Below, one piece after another: positions 45,175-56,429 of a DNA stretch of 64,000 nucleotides. The number at the start of each line of letters is the position of its first letter. Position 1 is the stretch's first letter. Below the pieces are notes generated by a model, which was not told the DNA's origin, ran no database searches, and saw only the letters and a program-made list of their open reading frames with translations. The stretch is from the NCBI RefSeq assembly GCF_017591425.1, contig NW_024466307.1:5223001-5287000 (forward strand), read 5' to 3'. Position numbers and translations under genes: made by a program. The DNA comes from Ochotona curzoniae. Taxonomy: Eukaryota > Chordata > Mammalia > Lagomorpha > Ochotonidae.

Positions 45175-45445
45175 TGGAACTTCTATAAACTCTGAAAATA
45201 GATTTGTTAGCAAGAGCCAGGTCTTTCCCTTCCGTAGGCCTTCCTGGCACCATTTCACATTGCTATCAGCTTCTCACTTCTCTTTTACCATCTTTGTTAT
45301 GAACTATGTCTGGATTGACTGCCTTTACAATTAGACTGCGTCGTCTCTGCCTTGGCTTGTGAACTCTGCAATAATGCATGTCAACAGCTGCGAGTCCAAG
45401 ACACAGCCACATGCCCTTAGTTGGTACTCACTGAACTGAAGTTAT
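45175..45445 (+). repeat. L2 LINE 3' end, diverged
   Basis: GTCTTTCCCTTCCGTAGGCC, GACTGCCTTTACAATTAGAC, TTGGCTTGTGAACTCTGCAA and TTAGTTGGTACTCACTGAAC follow the L2 3' order at low identity. Confidence 0.45.
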
Positions 45446-45737
45446 GTTGTGAACCTTAAAGATAATCAAGAGCTATTGTAAACATGAATATCATTTTTCT
45501 GTGGTTTTTATTTTATACACAGATTTGTAATCTTTATAAAGCTATTACCAGTTGTCTCACTTGCATAATGTATAATTAAAAGGAAGATTTATAGCTCCAA
45601 TAGGATTACAGCACCAGAAGAAAATTTGAGCCACAGGGCTAAAAAAAAATGGCTTGGAATTGAATAGTGATAATTATATTACTAACATCAAGAAAGATGA
45701 CAGTGATTACAATAAAGATTGTTTTAAAACACTGACA
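45446..45737. other. Repeat-free A+T-rich block
   Basis: TATAATTAAAAGG, GATAATTATATTAC and GATTACAATAAAGATTG cluster here; possible conserved non-coding DNA. No exon seen. Confidence 0.4.
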
Positions 45738-45880
45738 TCACCAGGCCCTGTGCATCTCATCAATATCACCTTTAATTTTCATGATAAATTCCATCTTATT
45801 AATGAGGCAAATGAGATGGAGAGGGTTTAATGTGACCTAAAACAGGGAGCATGACGACCTTCAGGATGTGTATTTAGAAT
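45738..45880 (+). repeat. MIR SINE
   Basis: GCATCTCATCAATATCACCT, TTCATGATAAATTCCATCTT, TTAATGAGGCAAATGAGATG, AACAGGGAGCATGACGACCT in MIR order. Confidence 0.7.
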
Positions 45881-47575
45881 CACTGTATCATCTGCCCCCA
45901 GAAAGATCCCTCTCCAGCCTCCCAGGCCCGGGAAATCAGCCCACGAATCATAAGACAGAGTGCAAAGAGTGATGGCCACTGCAGGTCTCTGGAACAACAC
46001 ATATAATTTGAAGATTTTTAAAGTGCATTAGGATCGGGAACAGAATATAGCAGTTTCCTAGAGTCAATTGTATTTAACTTTCTTTACATCCATCCGAAAA
46101 GAATGAGATTGAGAAGGCAGCGAATCACAGCAGAGCTCTTCGTCATTGTTATTTCACTAAACATGAGGTTGCAGAAAAACAACTCTCCAACTTTCTCTTG
46201 AATTCGTTGACTTATGCAAACAGTCCCAGAAAATCTCATTCCATGACTAATGGGCTGAAATGAAAACACAAGGCAACAATAAAGCTATAAATAATACGTG
46301 TAGGATCTGAAACCGTCGTAGCTGAGTGTAACACCATGTCCCCAGCTTCCACGCCCTCCCTTTTTAACCATTCCATACTTTTCTCCCCATGCAGCTTTAA
46401 CGAAAGAACAGTTCACTCATTAACAAATGAACATTTGGCATGGCAGGATATGCAAAAGGGAAAGAGGTTCCAGTTTTCCACTGTCATTGGCCTTTAGATA
46501 ATGCTTGCACAAAAATGTATATTTGAGAAGGTCTGTACTTACAGTGTTGCTCTTAAATTTGAATTAAAAAAAAAAAAACTTGTATGGACAAATAATGCTG
46601 ATTTAGTTTTTACCAAAGTTTTACATGATAGAATTTGGTAATTAAGTGGTAGGAAAAAAGCTACAATTTGGACTTGAATAAACTTAAAAGAAATTTTTAA
46701 AGATGTCAGCTGTCTTCAAGATGGTAATTTTGAGAACTATTTGCTTTTTTGTTTGATCAAGCCTTGATGGAGCTGCTTCAGAATGGGTGAGATTCTTTTG
46801 AAACATTTCTTCCACCTATAGAAGCTAACTTGACAGACTTGGGCTAAACTCATCTAACCTGTTTTTCCAAATCAGAATCTACTGGGAAACCAGCCAGGCA
46901 AGAAGAAATAACAACTGTATAGCATGGTAGAAACAAAATCCTCTCTGCATCACCAAGAAAAACGTGGTAAATATGGTTGAAGAAGGTCGTGTTGATCTTG
47001 ATCAGAAGTAGGTGAAATTTGCAGGAACATTCCGTACCAGAATCAGCTTTTGACTAACACTAAGAGAACAGGACAGTGGAAGAAGGTCCTGGGAAGTGGC
47101 TTGGCTCTAAATTGTTTGATGAGTCCTTTACAGGTGTGGTCAGATTGAATGCCAAAAGCAACAGGGAGATTTTCTGGCAAATGTTTTGCCATCTCATTCC
47201 TGCAGACTGGTGTACATGTGTGATGGGGCAGCGCCAGGATTAGCCTCATGATGTAGAGAGATCCTGTTTAAAAGAAAGAAAAAAAAAAATCCAGCATATT
47301 TGTGGGCCATAAAAGTCATGCCAATACTGGAATTTTGCACTAAAAATGAGGCAAGAAAAGAACTAATACTTTCAGTTCCACTTTATAGTAAATGTTGACA
47401 TATGGACCTTGCCAATATACTTAGAAGGAATCTTTCAATAAGTTTCCAAAGAAACTGAGCCTTGTGGGAAATCTAAAGATAAATTCACACCAATCTAAAC
47501 TGTGAAACCATGCCAATATAGCAGTTAACAAAACAAAGATTCCTTATCTCCATTTTAAAAGGGGGCAGCAGAATA
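45881..47575. other. Unique stretch
   Basis: 1.7 kb without a recognised repeat; A13 run at about 46566-46578. 46080-46310 is well balanced in composition. No exon recognised. Confidence 0.5.
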
Positions 47576-47876
47576 ATAATCCAAATTATAGTTATACAGG
47601 TAGAAGCAGAGAGAAATCTTCCATCCATTGGTTTACTCCCCAAATGGCTTCAATGGCCGGACCCGAACCAATCCAAAGCCAAACTCCAGCAGCATCTTTC
47701 AAGTCTCCTACACAGGAACAGGGTCCCAAGGTGCTAGGTCATTCTCTACTGCTTTCCCAGGCCGTAAGCAGAGAGCTGGATTGGAAGAGGAGCATCCAGG
47801 ACATGATTTGGTGCCCTTGTAGAATGCCAGAAGCACAGATAGAGGCTTTGCCTACTATGCTATGATGCTGGCCCCT
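47576..47876 (-). repeat. CSINE, near full length
   Basis: AGAGAAATCTTCCATCCATT, GGTTTACTCCCCAAATGGCT, CTCTACTGCTTTCCCAGGCC, GAGAGCTGGATTGGAAGAGG and head GCTATGATGCTGGCCCC. The TATTTATT tail is worn away. Confidence 0.9.
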
Positions 47877-48885
47877 AAAAATGCTACTAAACTAGAACAA
47901 GCTGTACCTGAAATAGCAGGATTTTGCCTTATAAATAATAGAAATTTCAGCAAATAATCTCTTTGGTACAATATGGATTTGGGAGATTGGAGGCTAATCC
48001 CAAGCAAAGCTGTAGCTTTTGTTGCTGATATGGAGCGATACTACAGGGTACTTAACTATACCATATAAATGGCATAAAAAAAATAAGCATATATTACATT
48101 AATGTGTCTATGTACCCAACCAAATAGTAAAGAGTATTTAGCAAGTATAATCTTAAAACCAAGTAAATATTTAATTGCATATCTTAAATTACATACTAGT
48201 TGTCTTTCCTAGTATTTGGTATGCTTGGTGCAAAATTTCTTGAAATTTATAGTGAAACTATATGTCATGCCACAATATCTCCACGTTTAAAACTCTTAAA
48301 AACTATCTTAAAAATCTACCAGTGGCTCCTCTTCCTGTATAAATAGTCCTTTCTAGAGAACTGTGCTTATCATTCTGATTCAATCTTTTCTTTAGAGCAA
48401 ATCTTCAGTTTATACCAACTCTCCTGTGTTCGAATTCTGAAAGTGGAACACCACTGGTGTGTGCGACTAACTCGAGGAACATTCCTCTGGTGTGTTGTTA
48501 ATGTCATGGCCGTTAGACTCAGCTGTGGTGATTGCTAAAAAGAGTCCTTTTCTGGACTCCACTCCTTTCATCCTTCTATATACCAAGTCAAAATCTCTGA
48601 ATATAATATCCAAGAATTTGATTTTTTAATCAATCTTCTAGCTAATTCTTTTAAATGCTGACATTTAAAAACTGCTAATTTTGTGCTCCATTTAAAAATG
48701 CAAGTTATTTCAAAAAGATTAATTTCTACTTCTAGCACTTTAGCAAAATAAGGGAAAAGAATAATTAGGGTACTGTTGAAAAGATCCATGAAACTGGGGA
48801 TATTAAGAAATTTTTTAAAAGGAGCAACTTTTTCTTGTGCTGTATGCCAAACATTGTTTATAGGAATTATTTTTTAGGTATTTAC
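47877..48885. other. Unique A+T-rich stretch
   Basis: No exon or named repeat in 1 kb. Confidence 0.5.
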
Positions 48886-48974
48886 TTACTGATTTATTTA
48901 TTTTGAAAAGGGTAGAGAATCTTCCAGTTCATTCCCCAGGTGGCCACAATGGCCAGCACTAGTGTGGGTGCTGA
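48886..48974 (-). repeat. CSINE 3' fragment, left arm of an inverted pair
   Basis: ACTGATTTATTTATTTTGAA, CAGTTCATTCCCCAGGTGGC, CACAATGGCCAGCACTAG; stops after the 3' third. Confidence 0.75.
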
Positions 48975-49158
48975 TTCAGTCTTGGCTCATCTAGTTTCCA
49001 TCTAGCTCCCTGCTAATGAGCCTGAGAAAGCAGCAGAAAATGGCCCACGTGTTTGTGCCCCTGCATCAGTGCAAGACACCCAGAAGAATCTACTGGCTTC
49101 AGCCTGACCCAACCCTGGCTGTTACGGCCATTTGGCAAGTAGATCAGTGGTGGAAGAT

Positions 49159-49189
<31 letters not shown>

Positions 49190-49195
49190 GGAACT
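48975..49195 (+). repeat. CSINE 3' part, right arm of an inverted pair
   Basis: ATCTAGCTCCCTGCTAATGA, GCCTGAGAAAGCAGCAGAAA, TGTTACGGCCATTTGGCAAG, then a (TC)n tract. Head absent. Directly abuts the minus fragment, giving tail-out inverted arms. Confidence 0.82.
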
Positions 49196-49254
49196 TGCAG
49201 AAGAGATGCAGTCTTTGCTATAACTTGATCAATATGCTAAAGGCTGAATTTAAG

Positions 49255-49575
49255 TACGGCTACATCTGCAGAGGGAGCCCCTAAAGAAGTAATTAAATAA
49301 GGTCTAAGTGTGGAGCTTATGTCACGTAATAAGGTTACTCCTCACAAAATGAAACGGCAGGATAGACACTTTGCCCACAGATACCAGAGTCAGTCTTCTT
49401 TTCTAACTGCATCCCCCATCTGCTTGTACCCAGAGCAAGTAGAGGTCACGTGAGGACATGTGGGGAAGGTGACATCTGCAATCCGGGAAGAACCTTCATG
49501 TTGGACTTTCCAGTCTCTGGAATATGAGACAACAGATTTCCACGTTCAGGACAGCCAGCCTTAGGAGTTTAGTTA
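49255..49575 (-). mobile_element. MLT1-type LTR remnant (ERVL-MaLR)
   Basis: Antisense LTR order: CCCTAAAGAAGTAATTAAAT, AAGGTCTAAGTGTGGAGCTT, GGTCACGTGAGGACATGTGG, GGTGACATCTGCAATCCGGG, TTGGACTTTCCAGTCTCTGG. Ancient solo LTR, no internal region. Confidence 0.65.
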
Positions 49576-49839
49576 TAAAAGATCAAGCTGAATAATGCAG
49601 ATGGTTAATAGGGGCTAAAATGAGGAAATGTGAACGGTGAGAATCTTAAGAAGAAAACCAAGATAATGCAGCACAAAATGAAGAGAATACAGGCTGTGTT
49701 TATTTGTTGATGAACATTTGTTGATGAATTTTCTCATGCCAAAGATTTTACTAGACCTCACAAGCAGAACAAGATATAACTTCTACCCACACAGAAATTA
49801 CATACAGTGTGTCACAAGATGACAGCCAGGGACAATGAG

Positions 49840-50580
49840 AAGTCCAGTGAAGGTAGTTCAATAACGAGTGATTATATTCAGCCCAAGAGTGTTCTGAGCA
49901 GCTAAGGAAGGACCTTTCTGGAAAGAAGCTCAGATGCTGAGATCAGACAGAAGAAAAGCTTTGCAGACAAAGACAATCAGAAGTGCAAATGCCATGGCAT
50001 CAGAAAGCACTTGAGAAATTAGAAAGCCAACAGCAATGCCAGTCGGATTGGCATGAGGCAGTCAAAGGAGAGAAGGATGGACCGGAAGTTGTATTGTAGA
50101 ATTTTGGAGCCATGACTTCCAGGGTTGTGCAGGGCAGCGTAAACATTGACTTTTTTTTTTTTAAGGAAAGTGAAAACACATTGAATAAATCTAAGGAACA
50201 AGTGACATGTCTAATTCTCATCTTTAAATAATGATAACTGATTACTATGTTAAAAAAATTTTCAGGAAAAAATAAACCTCAAGATCAGTTGGAAACTTAC
50301 TTGAAATAGAAAGAAGTCATGGTGATTTAATTTAGGGTAGAGGCATATGGCTTCAGGGAAGTGGCAAAACCTGAGATATGTTTTGTTGTAGACATAAATG
50401 AACTGGGTGATGGCTTGTATGCTTGGAGAGGAGGTGAAACAGATGTCTGAGTTTTACTTCCAGAAATGGATGAATGATGGTGCCAAATACTAAAAGAAAA
50501 AATAAACTCCGTCTTGGACATTGGGCTAGAAATCAATTTTGAAAGCCACTGATGGTATTTAAATCTACGAAACTAAATGA
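49840..50580 (+). repeat. Old interspersed repeat, long copy, part 1
   Basis: AAGTGCAAATGCCATGGCAT, GAACTGGGTGATGGCTTGTA, ATGGTGCCAAATACTAAAAG and CTTGGACATTGGGCTAGAAA follow a widespread mammalian repeat of MIR/L2 age in order. Family not named. A T/A run at 50151-50162 interrupts it. Confidence 0.5.
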
Positions 50581-50590
50581 GCATTCCTTT

Positions 50591-50819
50591 AAAAAAATTT
50601 ACTCATTTTTATTGGAAAGGCAGATTTACAGAGAAAGAGAGACAACGAGAAAGATCTTCCATCCACTGTTTCACTCCCCAAGCGGCTCCAACAGCTGGAA
50701 CTGAGCTGATCTGACGCCAGGAGCCAGGAACTTCTTCTGAGTCTCCTGTGCAGATACAGGATCCCAATACCTTGGGCCATTCTCTATTTCCTTCCCAGGC
50801 CACAAACAGGGAGCTGGAG
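50591..50819 (-). repeat. CSINE, 5'-truncated, inside the old repeat
   Basis: TTTTTATTGGAAAGGCAGAT, CCATCCACTGTTTCACTCCC, GCCAGGAGCCAGGAACTTCT, CAGGCCACAAACAGGGAGCT, then stops. The loss of the head is the usual outcome of incomplete reverse transcription. Confidence 0.92.
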
Positions 50820-51900
50820 AACTTTACAACGGGCGATTCAATGTAGAGAGAGGCAAAAATGGAAGCTAAATTAGAGTGGGGTGGAAAATTGATAATAAAT
50901 AAGAGGATAGGATTAATAATGTGCTCAAGGTGCTTGATAGAAGGATGAAAAGCAATAGGATGATAGCTGGAAAAAATATGAGATCAACACAAGTGTCTTT
51001 TTTTTTTTTTTAACATGCAGAGTGTTAGATTTGGATAGTATTATCCCATGGCAAAGGTGCAAATGAGGCTGCCAGGTAGAGGAGAGATAAGGCTTAATCC
51101 ATAAGAAAACAAGAGGGGATTGCATTCCAAGAAAGGGAGAGGAATTTGCATTTGGTAGAGGCAGGGATGTTTCCTTCACTGAACTATGCAGGGCACAGGT
51201 TCTGTTTAGTTAGTTTTAGCGTGGGAACCTGAGGGAGTTTACTTTGATGCCTTCTATTTTCTCAACTAAGCTCAGGAAAGGGATGTAAAAGGTGAGAGAT
51301 TTTCAAGTCGTCATCTGAGAGAGTGAAAAGCAAATTTACTAGGCAAACCTGGGAGTGTTAAGTAGTATCGAATGACCAACTGAGGTAGTTGCAGCGTGAC
51401 TTTCAACTATCATCAGTCTTGAGTTTTCCACCAATGCACAGGTCTTAACAAGCAAGCAGACGCTCAATACTTTAGTGATCACAATCGGGTTCAACAACTG
51501 TGGCAGTGATGGGGTGGGTAGTGAATGAGAAGAGCCAGTGATGGGTGGGTAGTGAATGAGAAGAGCAGGAAGTGATGGTTGTCAAAGAAATGGAAAATGC
51601 TGATGGTTTTATTGATGGTGCTAAGTCCCAGGGCTATCATTAATGAGTGGCAAAGGTGGGGTTAAGGTATAGAGTGTAGGAGATGTCAAAGACTAGTGCT
51701 CAGGGTCAAGGTGGAGAGGAGGGCCATGAGTCAGTTGCGAAAGGCTAAATCAAGCAGCAGACATATTGAAGAAGGTAGACAACAAGAATTACCACCAAGA
51801 AGACATAGATGGCAAAATCAGAGAGACAGGAACCCACAGTGTATCTGTTCAGCTAAGGCTAGAAGGATATTGTCCCAAAGATAGCATCGCATGGCTGGGA
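50820..51900 (+). repeat. Old interspersed repeat, long copy, part 2
   Basis: Continues the block after the CSINE with GA-rich, G-rich sequence typical of the same family (ATGAGGCTGCCAGGTAGAGG, GTCGTCATCTGAGAGAGTGA, AGTGCTCAGGGTCAAGGTGG). It is interrupted at 50999-51012 by a T run. Boundaries are uncertain. Confidence 0.4.
51505..51566 (+). repeat. Two-unit tandem duplication, ~31 bp
   Basis: The unit 51505-51536 (starts AGTGATGGGGTGGGTAGTGA, ends GAAGAGCC) is repeated at 51537-51566 with one base lost; a third AGTGATGG follows at about 51570. Confidence 0.9.
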
Positions 51901-52213
51901 AAGCCAAATATATGACTATTTTAATTACTACCTCTGATTTAAAGACCTTTATTTTTTAATCAAATATTCTCACCAGTCACTGATGTTGAGCATATACTAT
52001 AACATGTATTTACTTATAAGTCACAAACATGGCAACTTTAAGGAATAACAAATGTAATATGAAATAGGCTACATTATTCCAAAAGGCTGTTGTTAATGAG
52101 TGTTTTGTCCTTACTGGAAACTGAAAATAATTGAGTTTTTAAAAACGCTAATTTAAACTTTATAGTGAAGGGTCTTAAAAATCCAATATTGTTTGGTTTA
52201 TATTATTATATGA
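51901..52213. other. Unique A+T-rich stretch
   Basis: Nothing recognised. Confidence 0.5.
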
Positions 52214-52222
52214 TTTAATACC

Positions 52223-52550
52223 TTTTTTTTTTCAAGATTTGTTTATTTTTATTGGAAAGGCAAACTTACAGAGAAGGAGACACAGAGAAAAATGATCTGC
52301 CAATTCACTTCCCAAATGGCCACAATGGACAGACAGAGCTGAGTTGATGTGAAGCCAGGAGCCAGGGGCCTCCTCCACGTTTCCCATGTGAGTGCAGAGT
52401 CCCAAAACTTTGGACCATTCTCAACTGCTTTCCCAGGCTGCAAGCATGGAGCTAGGTGGGAACTGGAGCAGCCAGACATGAACCAATGCCCATATGGGAT
52501 GTCAATATTTATAAAATGAGTATTTAACAACTGAGAAATGATGATGGGCC
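52223..52550 (-). repeat. CSINE, full length
   Basis: T run, TTTATTTTTATTGGAAAGGC, CCAATTCACTTCCCAAATGG, GAAGCCAGGAGCCAGGGGCC, CAATGCCCATATGGGATGTC and head GATGATGGGCC. TTTAATACCT (52214-52223) and TTTAATGCCT (52551-52560) are TSDs with one mismatch. Confidence 0.94.
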
Positions 52551-52560
52551 TTTAATGCCT

Positions 52561-54045
52561 TTTCTAACTGAAAAAGATGCCTCAAAACATTTTTATTCAA
52601 GTGAATAAATTATATCACTATGGTAGTCAGGTTCCAAAACTCACTTTAAAGTACTAATTAACCACATATATGGTGATTTTCTGATTTTTATATAGAAAAA
52701 TTCAGTTTATGTGATGTCATTGAATTTTCCTGAAAACGAATCAAAAGCTGTTAAATTCTTATTTAACATATAGATTTAAAACTCATTGGAATTCTTTATT
52801 GGAAATGATTATGAAGATTAGTTGAGGAAAGAAAAAACAGCTGAAATTGGACCAGTTTCCTTGGCTCTTGATGAAGGACACACCTTACTGTTGAAACCTG
52901 GTTTGGCTGTTTTGAAAAGGCTGAGTGTTTCTAACAGCTGCCAAAGGAAGTCCCAAAGTCATACACCTCTTGCAAGTTTTTTCCATTTGCTGACCCACCC
53001 TGGACAGTGGAGAAGCCCTGTGCAAGACTTTACCATTCTGTTTTAGGAACAAAAAGGAAGCTTGTCACTGTCCCGCAGCAATGGACTTGGTGCACAGAGA
53101 CAATAATAACACGAGTGGACTCTGACTGATGGTCAAAGCCAAAGTTGATCAGTGGCATCAGAGGTTATACACTGAGGGTCATATGGGATAAGGGAGGAGC
53201 TGTTGATCTTATCAACAAAACCCATCAAAAGTTTCTGTACTTTTGTTTGGAACTCTTGATTTGTATATTCCGTCAAGTGTCCTCATTCACATGCTGTCCA
53301 CTCAATTGTTCTCATACAAATGATATCCAATCAGTTATATAAAAGGTATCCATTTGGTTGTTATCATACAAATATTGTGGCTTTAATTCCTAGTAAACAT
53401 TACAGATATTTAGGAAATGTTTACTTCAGAAAACAGCCAGAATTCTAACAGCTAGGTACCACCTCATGATCATTATCACAAGTAGAAACTGTTTAACATT
53501 ACAACTTAAACACCCACTTAATTAAATGTATCAAAATAATCAGTCTCTAACTTAAAAATAGTTGTGTAGAAACAGCATTTCAATCACATCTTCCAATTAG
53601 AAGGAATATGGCATAGATGTTTTAAATTCTATTTGTCTACATGCTTCTAGTCTGAAACCACTCCCCTCTCTACTCATGACAGTATTTATATTATTTACTG
53701 CAACAAATCTGGGATAATTGTTTATAACTAGTTTACTCCCCTAGCATGGATTCTCTGGAAATCAAGGCCTGTGATGTCTTTACCTTTACCTTGTCTTGGA
53801 GCACAATCCCAAGAAAACGCAAGTGAGAGGAAAGAGGGGGTAAGGCAGGGTGTCTTAGGGCAAGTGCATTACCAGCTTGCCATGCTTCTTAGCAAAGTCA
53901 ACTGATCGCACGTCCAAAGATTGGCGTACAAGAGGCTGTGTGAAGACTGGATCTTCCAGCGAGGCTATGAAAGAGAATTTATTTTCCAGTTCTTTTTTTT
54001 TTTCCTCCAATGGAAACAGGTAATATCCCTCTTACGTTTCTGAGT
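52561..54045. other. Unique stretch
   Basis: ~1.5 kb without a recognised repeat; T run at about 53993-54003. A 74-codon plus frame at 52822-53046 shows no domain. Confidence 0.5.
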
Positions 54046-54060
54046 AGAGCCCAGATTTTA
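54046..54060. repeat. Left TSD of L1 fragment
   Basis: AGAGCCCAGATTTTA, repeated perfectly at 54230-54244. Confidence 0.93.
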
Positions 54061-54229
54061 AAAAAATTTTATTTTAGATGATTTTTACATAGTTGATTAG
54101 GCTGTGAAGGGTCAAGGGCTAGAAGAAAGTAGATGAGACCATTGTTTCCACATTCTCTTTTTTCCTTCCTGTATCTGGGGAAAGGGGTGACATAGAGAAA
54201 CCTCACCCAGTCTCTCAGCCATGCCAGAA
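54061..54229 (-). mobile_element. Lagomorph L1, extreme 3' end only
   Basis: On the minus strand the insert runs GAGAGACTGGGTGAGG.., CCCCAGATACAGGAAGG.., CTAGCCCTTGACCCTTCAC.. and ends CTAAAATAAAATTTTTTT, with an AATAAA-type signal. The 169-bp insert with perfect 15-bp TSDs is a severely 5'-truncated L1; the sequence matches my recollection of the rabbit L1 3'UTR. No coding part. Confidence 0.82.
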
Positions 54230-54333
54230 AGAGCCCAGATTTTAAAGGGCCTCCAAACCTCTCATGATCCAGGAGCTATAGGCAAGACCTGGAGTGGGAC
54301 ATGGGAGACAAACACCACACACTGTTATCTAAG

Positions 54334-54485
54334 ATATTCATGAGACAGAGATGAAGGTCATGTTAAGGCTTGGGTCCCCTCCCAAGTTAGTCACTATGTA
54401 TGTATGAATATTGGAAAACCTGAAAAAAACTGGAAACATTTCTGTCCTGAAGCGTTTTGGATAAGGGATACTCAACCCGCATGTT
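54334..54485 (-). repeat. AT-rich old repeat, copy C
   Basis: GTTAAGGCTTGGGTCCCCTC, GAAACATTTCTGTCCTGAAG and TTTTGGATAAGGGATACTCA are the reverse complement of the family seen at 32.4 and 33.3 kb, including a part upstream of what copies A and B show. Confidence 0.75.
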
Positions 54486-54818
54486 ATTTTGCTCAATTTG
54501 TCAATTACTAGAGATGATTCTGTGACTTTGATTCTTCTGTCTTTTGCCACAAGTGAAACATATGTTTTCCACTTTACTGTTTTGATTGCAATATTCTTAT
54601 TGAGAGTAAGTTAAATCTTCAACCATTTTATCAATTACTCTTTCTAATGTAGGTAAACCTCATCCTATCGGATCAAGACCTGGATGAAGACTGATATCTT
54701 TGAACAAGAAGAAATCTGGCCAGCAGATGATGTCAAATGCAGCTCTTCCCTGGACTCTTCAAACCTCCACATTGTGTGAGTTAACTCCGTAAAATAAATC
54801 CTCTCTTTGCATACACAA
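54486..54818. other. Unique stretch
   Basis: No feature recognised. Confidence 0.5.
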
Positions 54819-54930
54819 GGGTATTTCCAAACTTTACAGGGAAAAAAATTTAGAATTACAAATTCTAATTCAAATCTATGAATAGCTCCTTCATTATGCA
54901 CATTTTTTCCCATGAACTTTTTTGAAATCC
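54819..54930. mobile_element. Short inverted-repeat element, copy 3
   Basis: Left arm GGTATTTCCAAACTTTACAG; right arm TTTTTTCCCATGAACTTTTT then TGAAATCC, complementary with mismatches. About 112 bp, no coding capacity. Confidence 0.68.
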
Positions 54931-54944
54931 TCTTTTTTTAACAG

Positions 54945-55270
54945 GCAATATTTTGTTTTGTTTTGTTTTTGCATGTGATTTGAAAGGTGTGTGTGTATGT
55001 GTGTGTGTGAGACACACATACACACAGGCCAAATGAGAACTTTCATCTGCTGGTTGATTCCCTAAAAGCTGACAACATCAAGGACTGAGCCAGGTCACAG
55101 TCAGGAGCCAGAAATTCAACCTGAATCCCCCTTGGGAGTAACAAATAGGCAAGAAGTTGAGCCATCATCTGCTACCTTCCTGGAGTGTGCATTAACCGGA
55201 AGCTGGGACTGGAAACATGAACTCGGATATGGAATGTATGAGTCAGCTGCTGCACCAGATACCCACCCGT
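54945..55270 (-). repeat. CSINE with an internal TG microsatellite
   Basis: TGTGATTTGAAAGGTGTGTG, a (TG)n/(CA)n expansion at 54988-55026, then CATCTGCTGGTTGATTCCCT, AGTCAGGAGCCAGAAATTCA, AACCGGAAGCTGGGACTGGA and a degraded head. The usual GA tract has been replaced by the TG/CA run. Confidence 0.82.
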
Positions 55271-55579
55271 GAAATAGCTTTCATTTATGCATCTTCTTAA
55301 TTCTTTCTCTGTGGAGAACCCTGGCTAATATGCCCACATTAAGCAAAAGCTTTCTCTTACTGTCTTTTTCTCTCATTTATGATTATCTTCATATCAAGTG
55401 AAACTGAAAGTTATAAAGTCCATCCTAATAGAATTTTCAGTTGACTAACGTTAAATTTTTTTCATTAATCTGTGAGTGATTTATTGTTACCATGATATTT
55501 TTTCCATTCCGAAATAGTCTTTGCTTCATTTATAATCTTCTAAGCATTATAGAACTTTCTTCTCAGAACTCGTGCATAT
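55271..55579. other. Unique A+T-rich stretch
   Basis: TGTGGAGAACCCTGGCTAAT at 55310-55329 resembles an MLT1 end; otherwise nothing recognised. Confidence 0.4.
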
Positions 55580-55735
55580 ATCCAGGGCCAAAACTACGAC
55601 ATAGAGGGTTAGGCAACTACCTGTGATATTGGAGCAAAGATTCAAACCCCAGCTACTGTGCTTCCAGTATGTCTCTCTGCTAATGTGCCTGGTGGGTAAC
55701 GCATGATGGCACAGCCACTTCAGTGCCTGCATCTG
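55580..55735 (+). repeat. CSINE 5' half
   Basis: CAGGGCCAAAACTACGACAT, TTAGGCAACTACCTGTGATA, GATTCAAACCCCAGCTACTG, CTCTGCTAATGTGCCTGGTG; the body stops near CCTGCATCTG. Confidence 0.75.
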
Positions 55736-56429
55736 TATATATATATTTAGTAACATAGGAGAAAAAGAGGGAAGGGACATCTTGTTATACTTTTACTTAT
55801 TTCCACATGGAGAATACGACAATCTCCTCCTTAGAAAAGACTGTCCAGTCCCTTCCAGTCAGGACATTTGATCCCCCAGCCACGTATTCTCTTATCTGAG
55901 TGTGAATGTTTGGTTTCTGCTGTAGTGGAAGCCCAGGACTGCTGGACTAATTGTTAAGGCTGAGAAGAAAAGGCATGTGCTAGGACCCAGTGCAGTTCCA
56001 TCCTCAACAACAAATTTCCAAGTCATCCAGGGTGGAGGAGGATCTCAAATGGACAGTGGTAAGTAACTCTTGTAAACCTGCCACTGGCTAAAAGTCCTGA
56101 AAAAAATTTTAAGAAGGCAATGAAAGTATTTTGGTTGTATGCCAAAATAAGAAGAGAAAATAGATATTGATGGGCCCTAATGGTCCTTGTTATCAACGTG
56201 AATTGATCCTCTTATAAATAAGAAATCAACCTCTTTAACCTTCATAATGGAATCTGCTAAAATTTCTGTCTAACGTATTTCTTTTGTTTATTTTCATACA
56301 CCACTCTTTCTTCATTCTGTACCTCACACATCGTTAAATCAGCCTTGTGTGTGTGAATTTATTTACTGCTGCAGTGTCTGCTACCCTTTTTGGAGTGTCA
56401 CTAGCACATCTTCAAAAGTAAATGCTTGA
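55736..56429. other. Unique stretch
   Basis: No exon or named repeat recognised. Confidence 0.5.
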
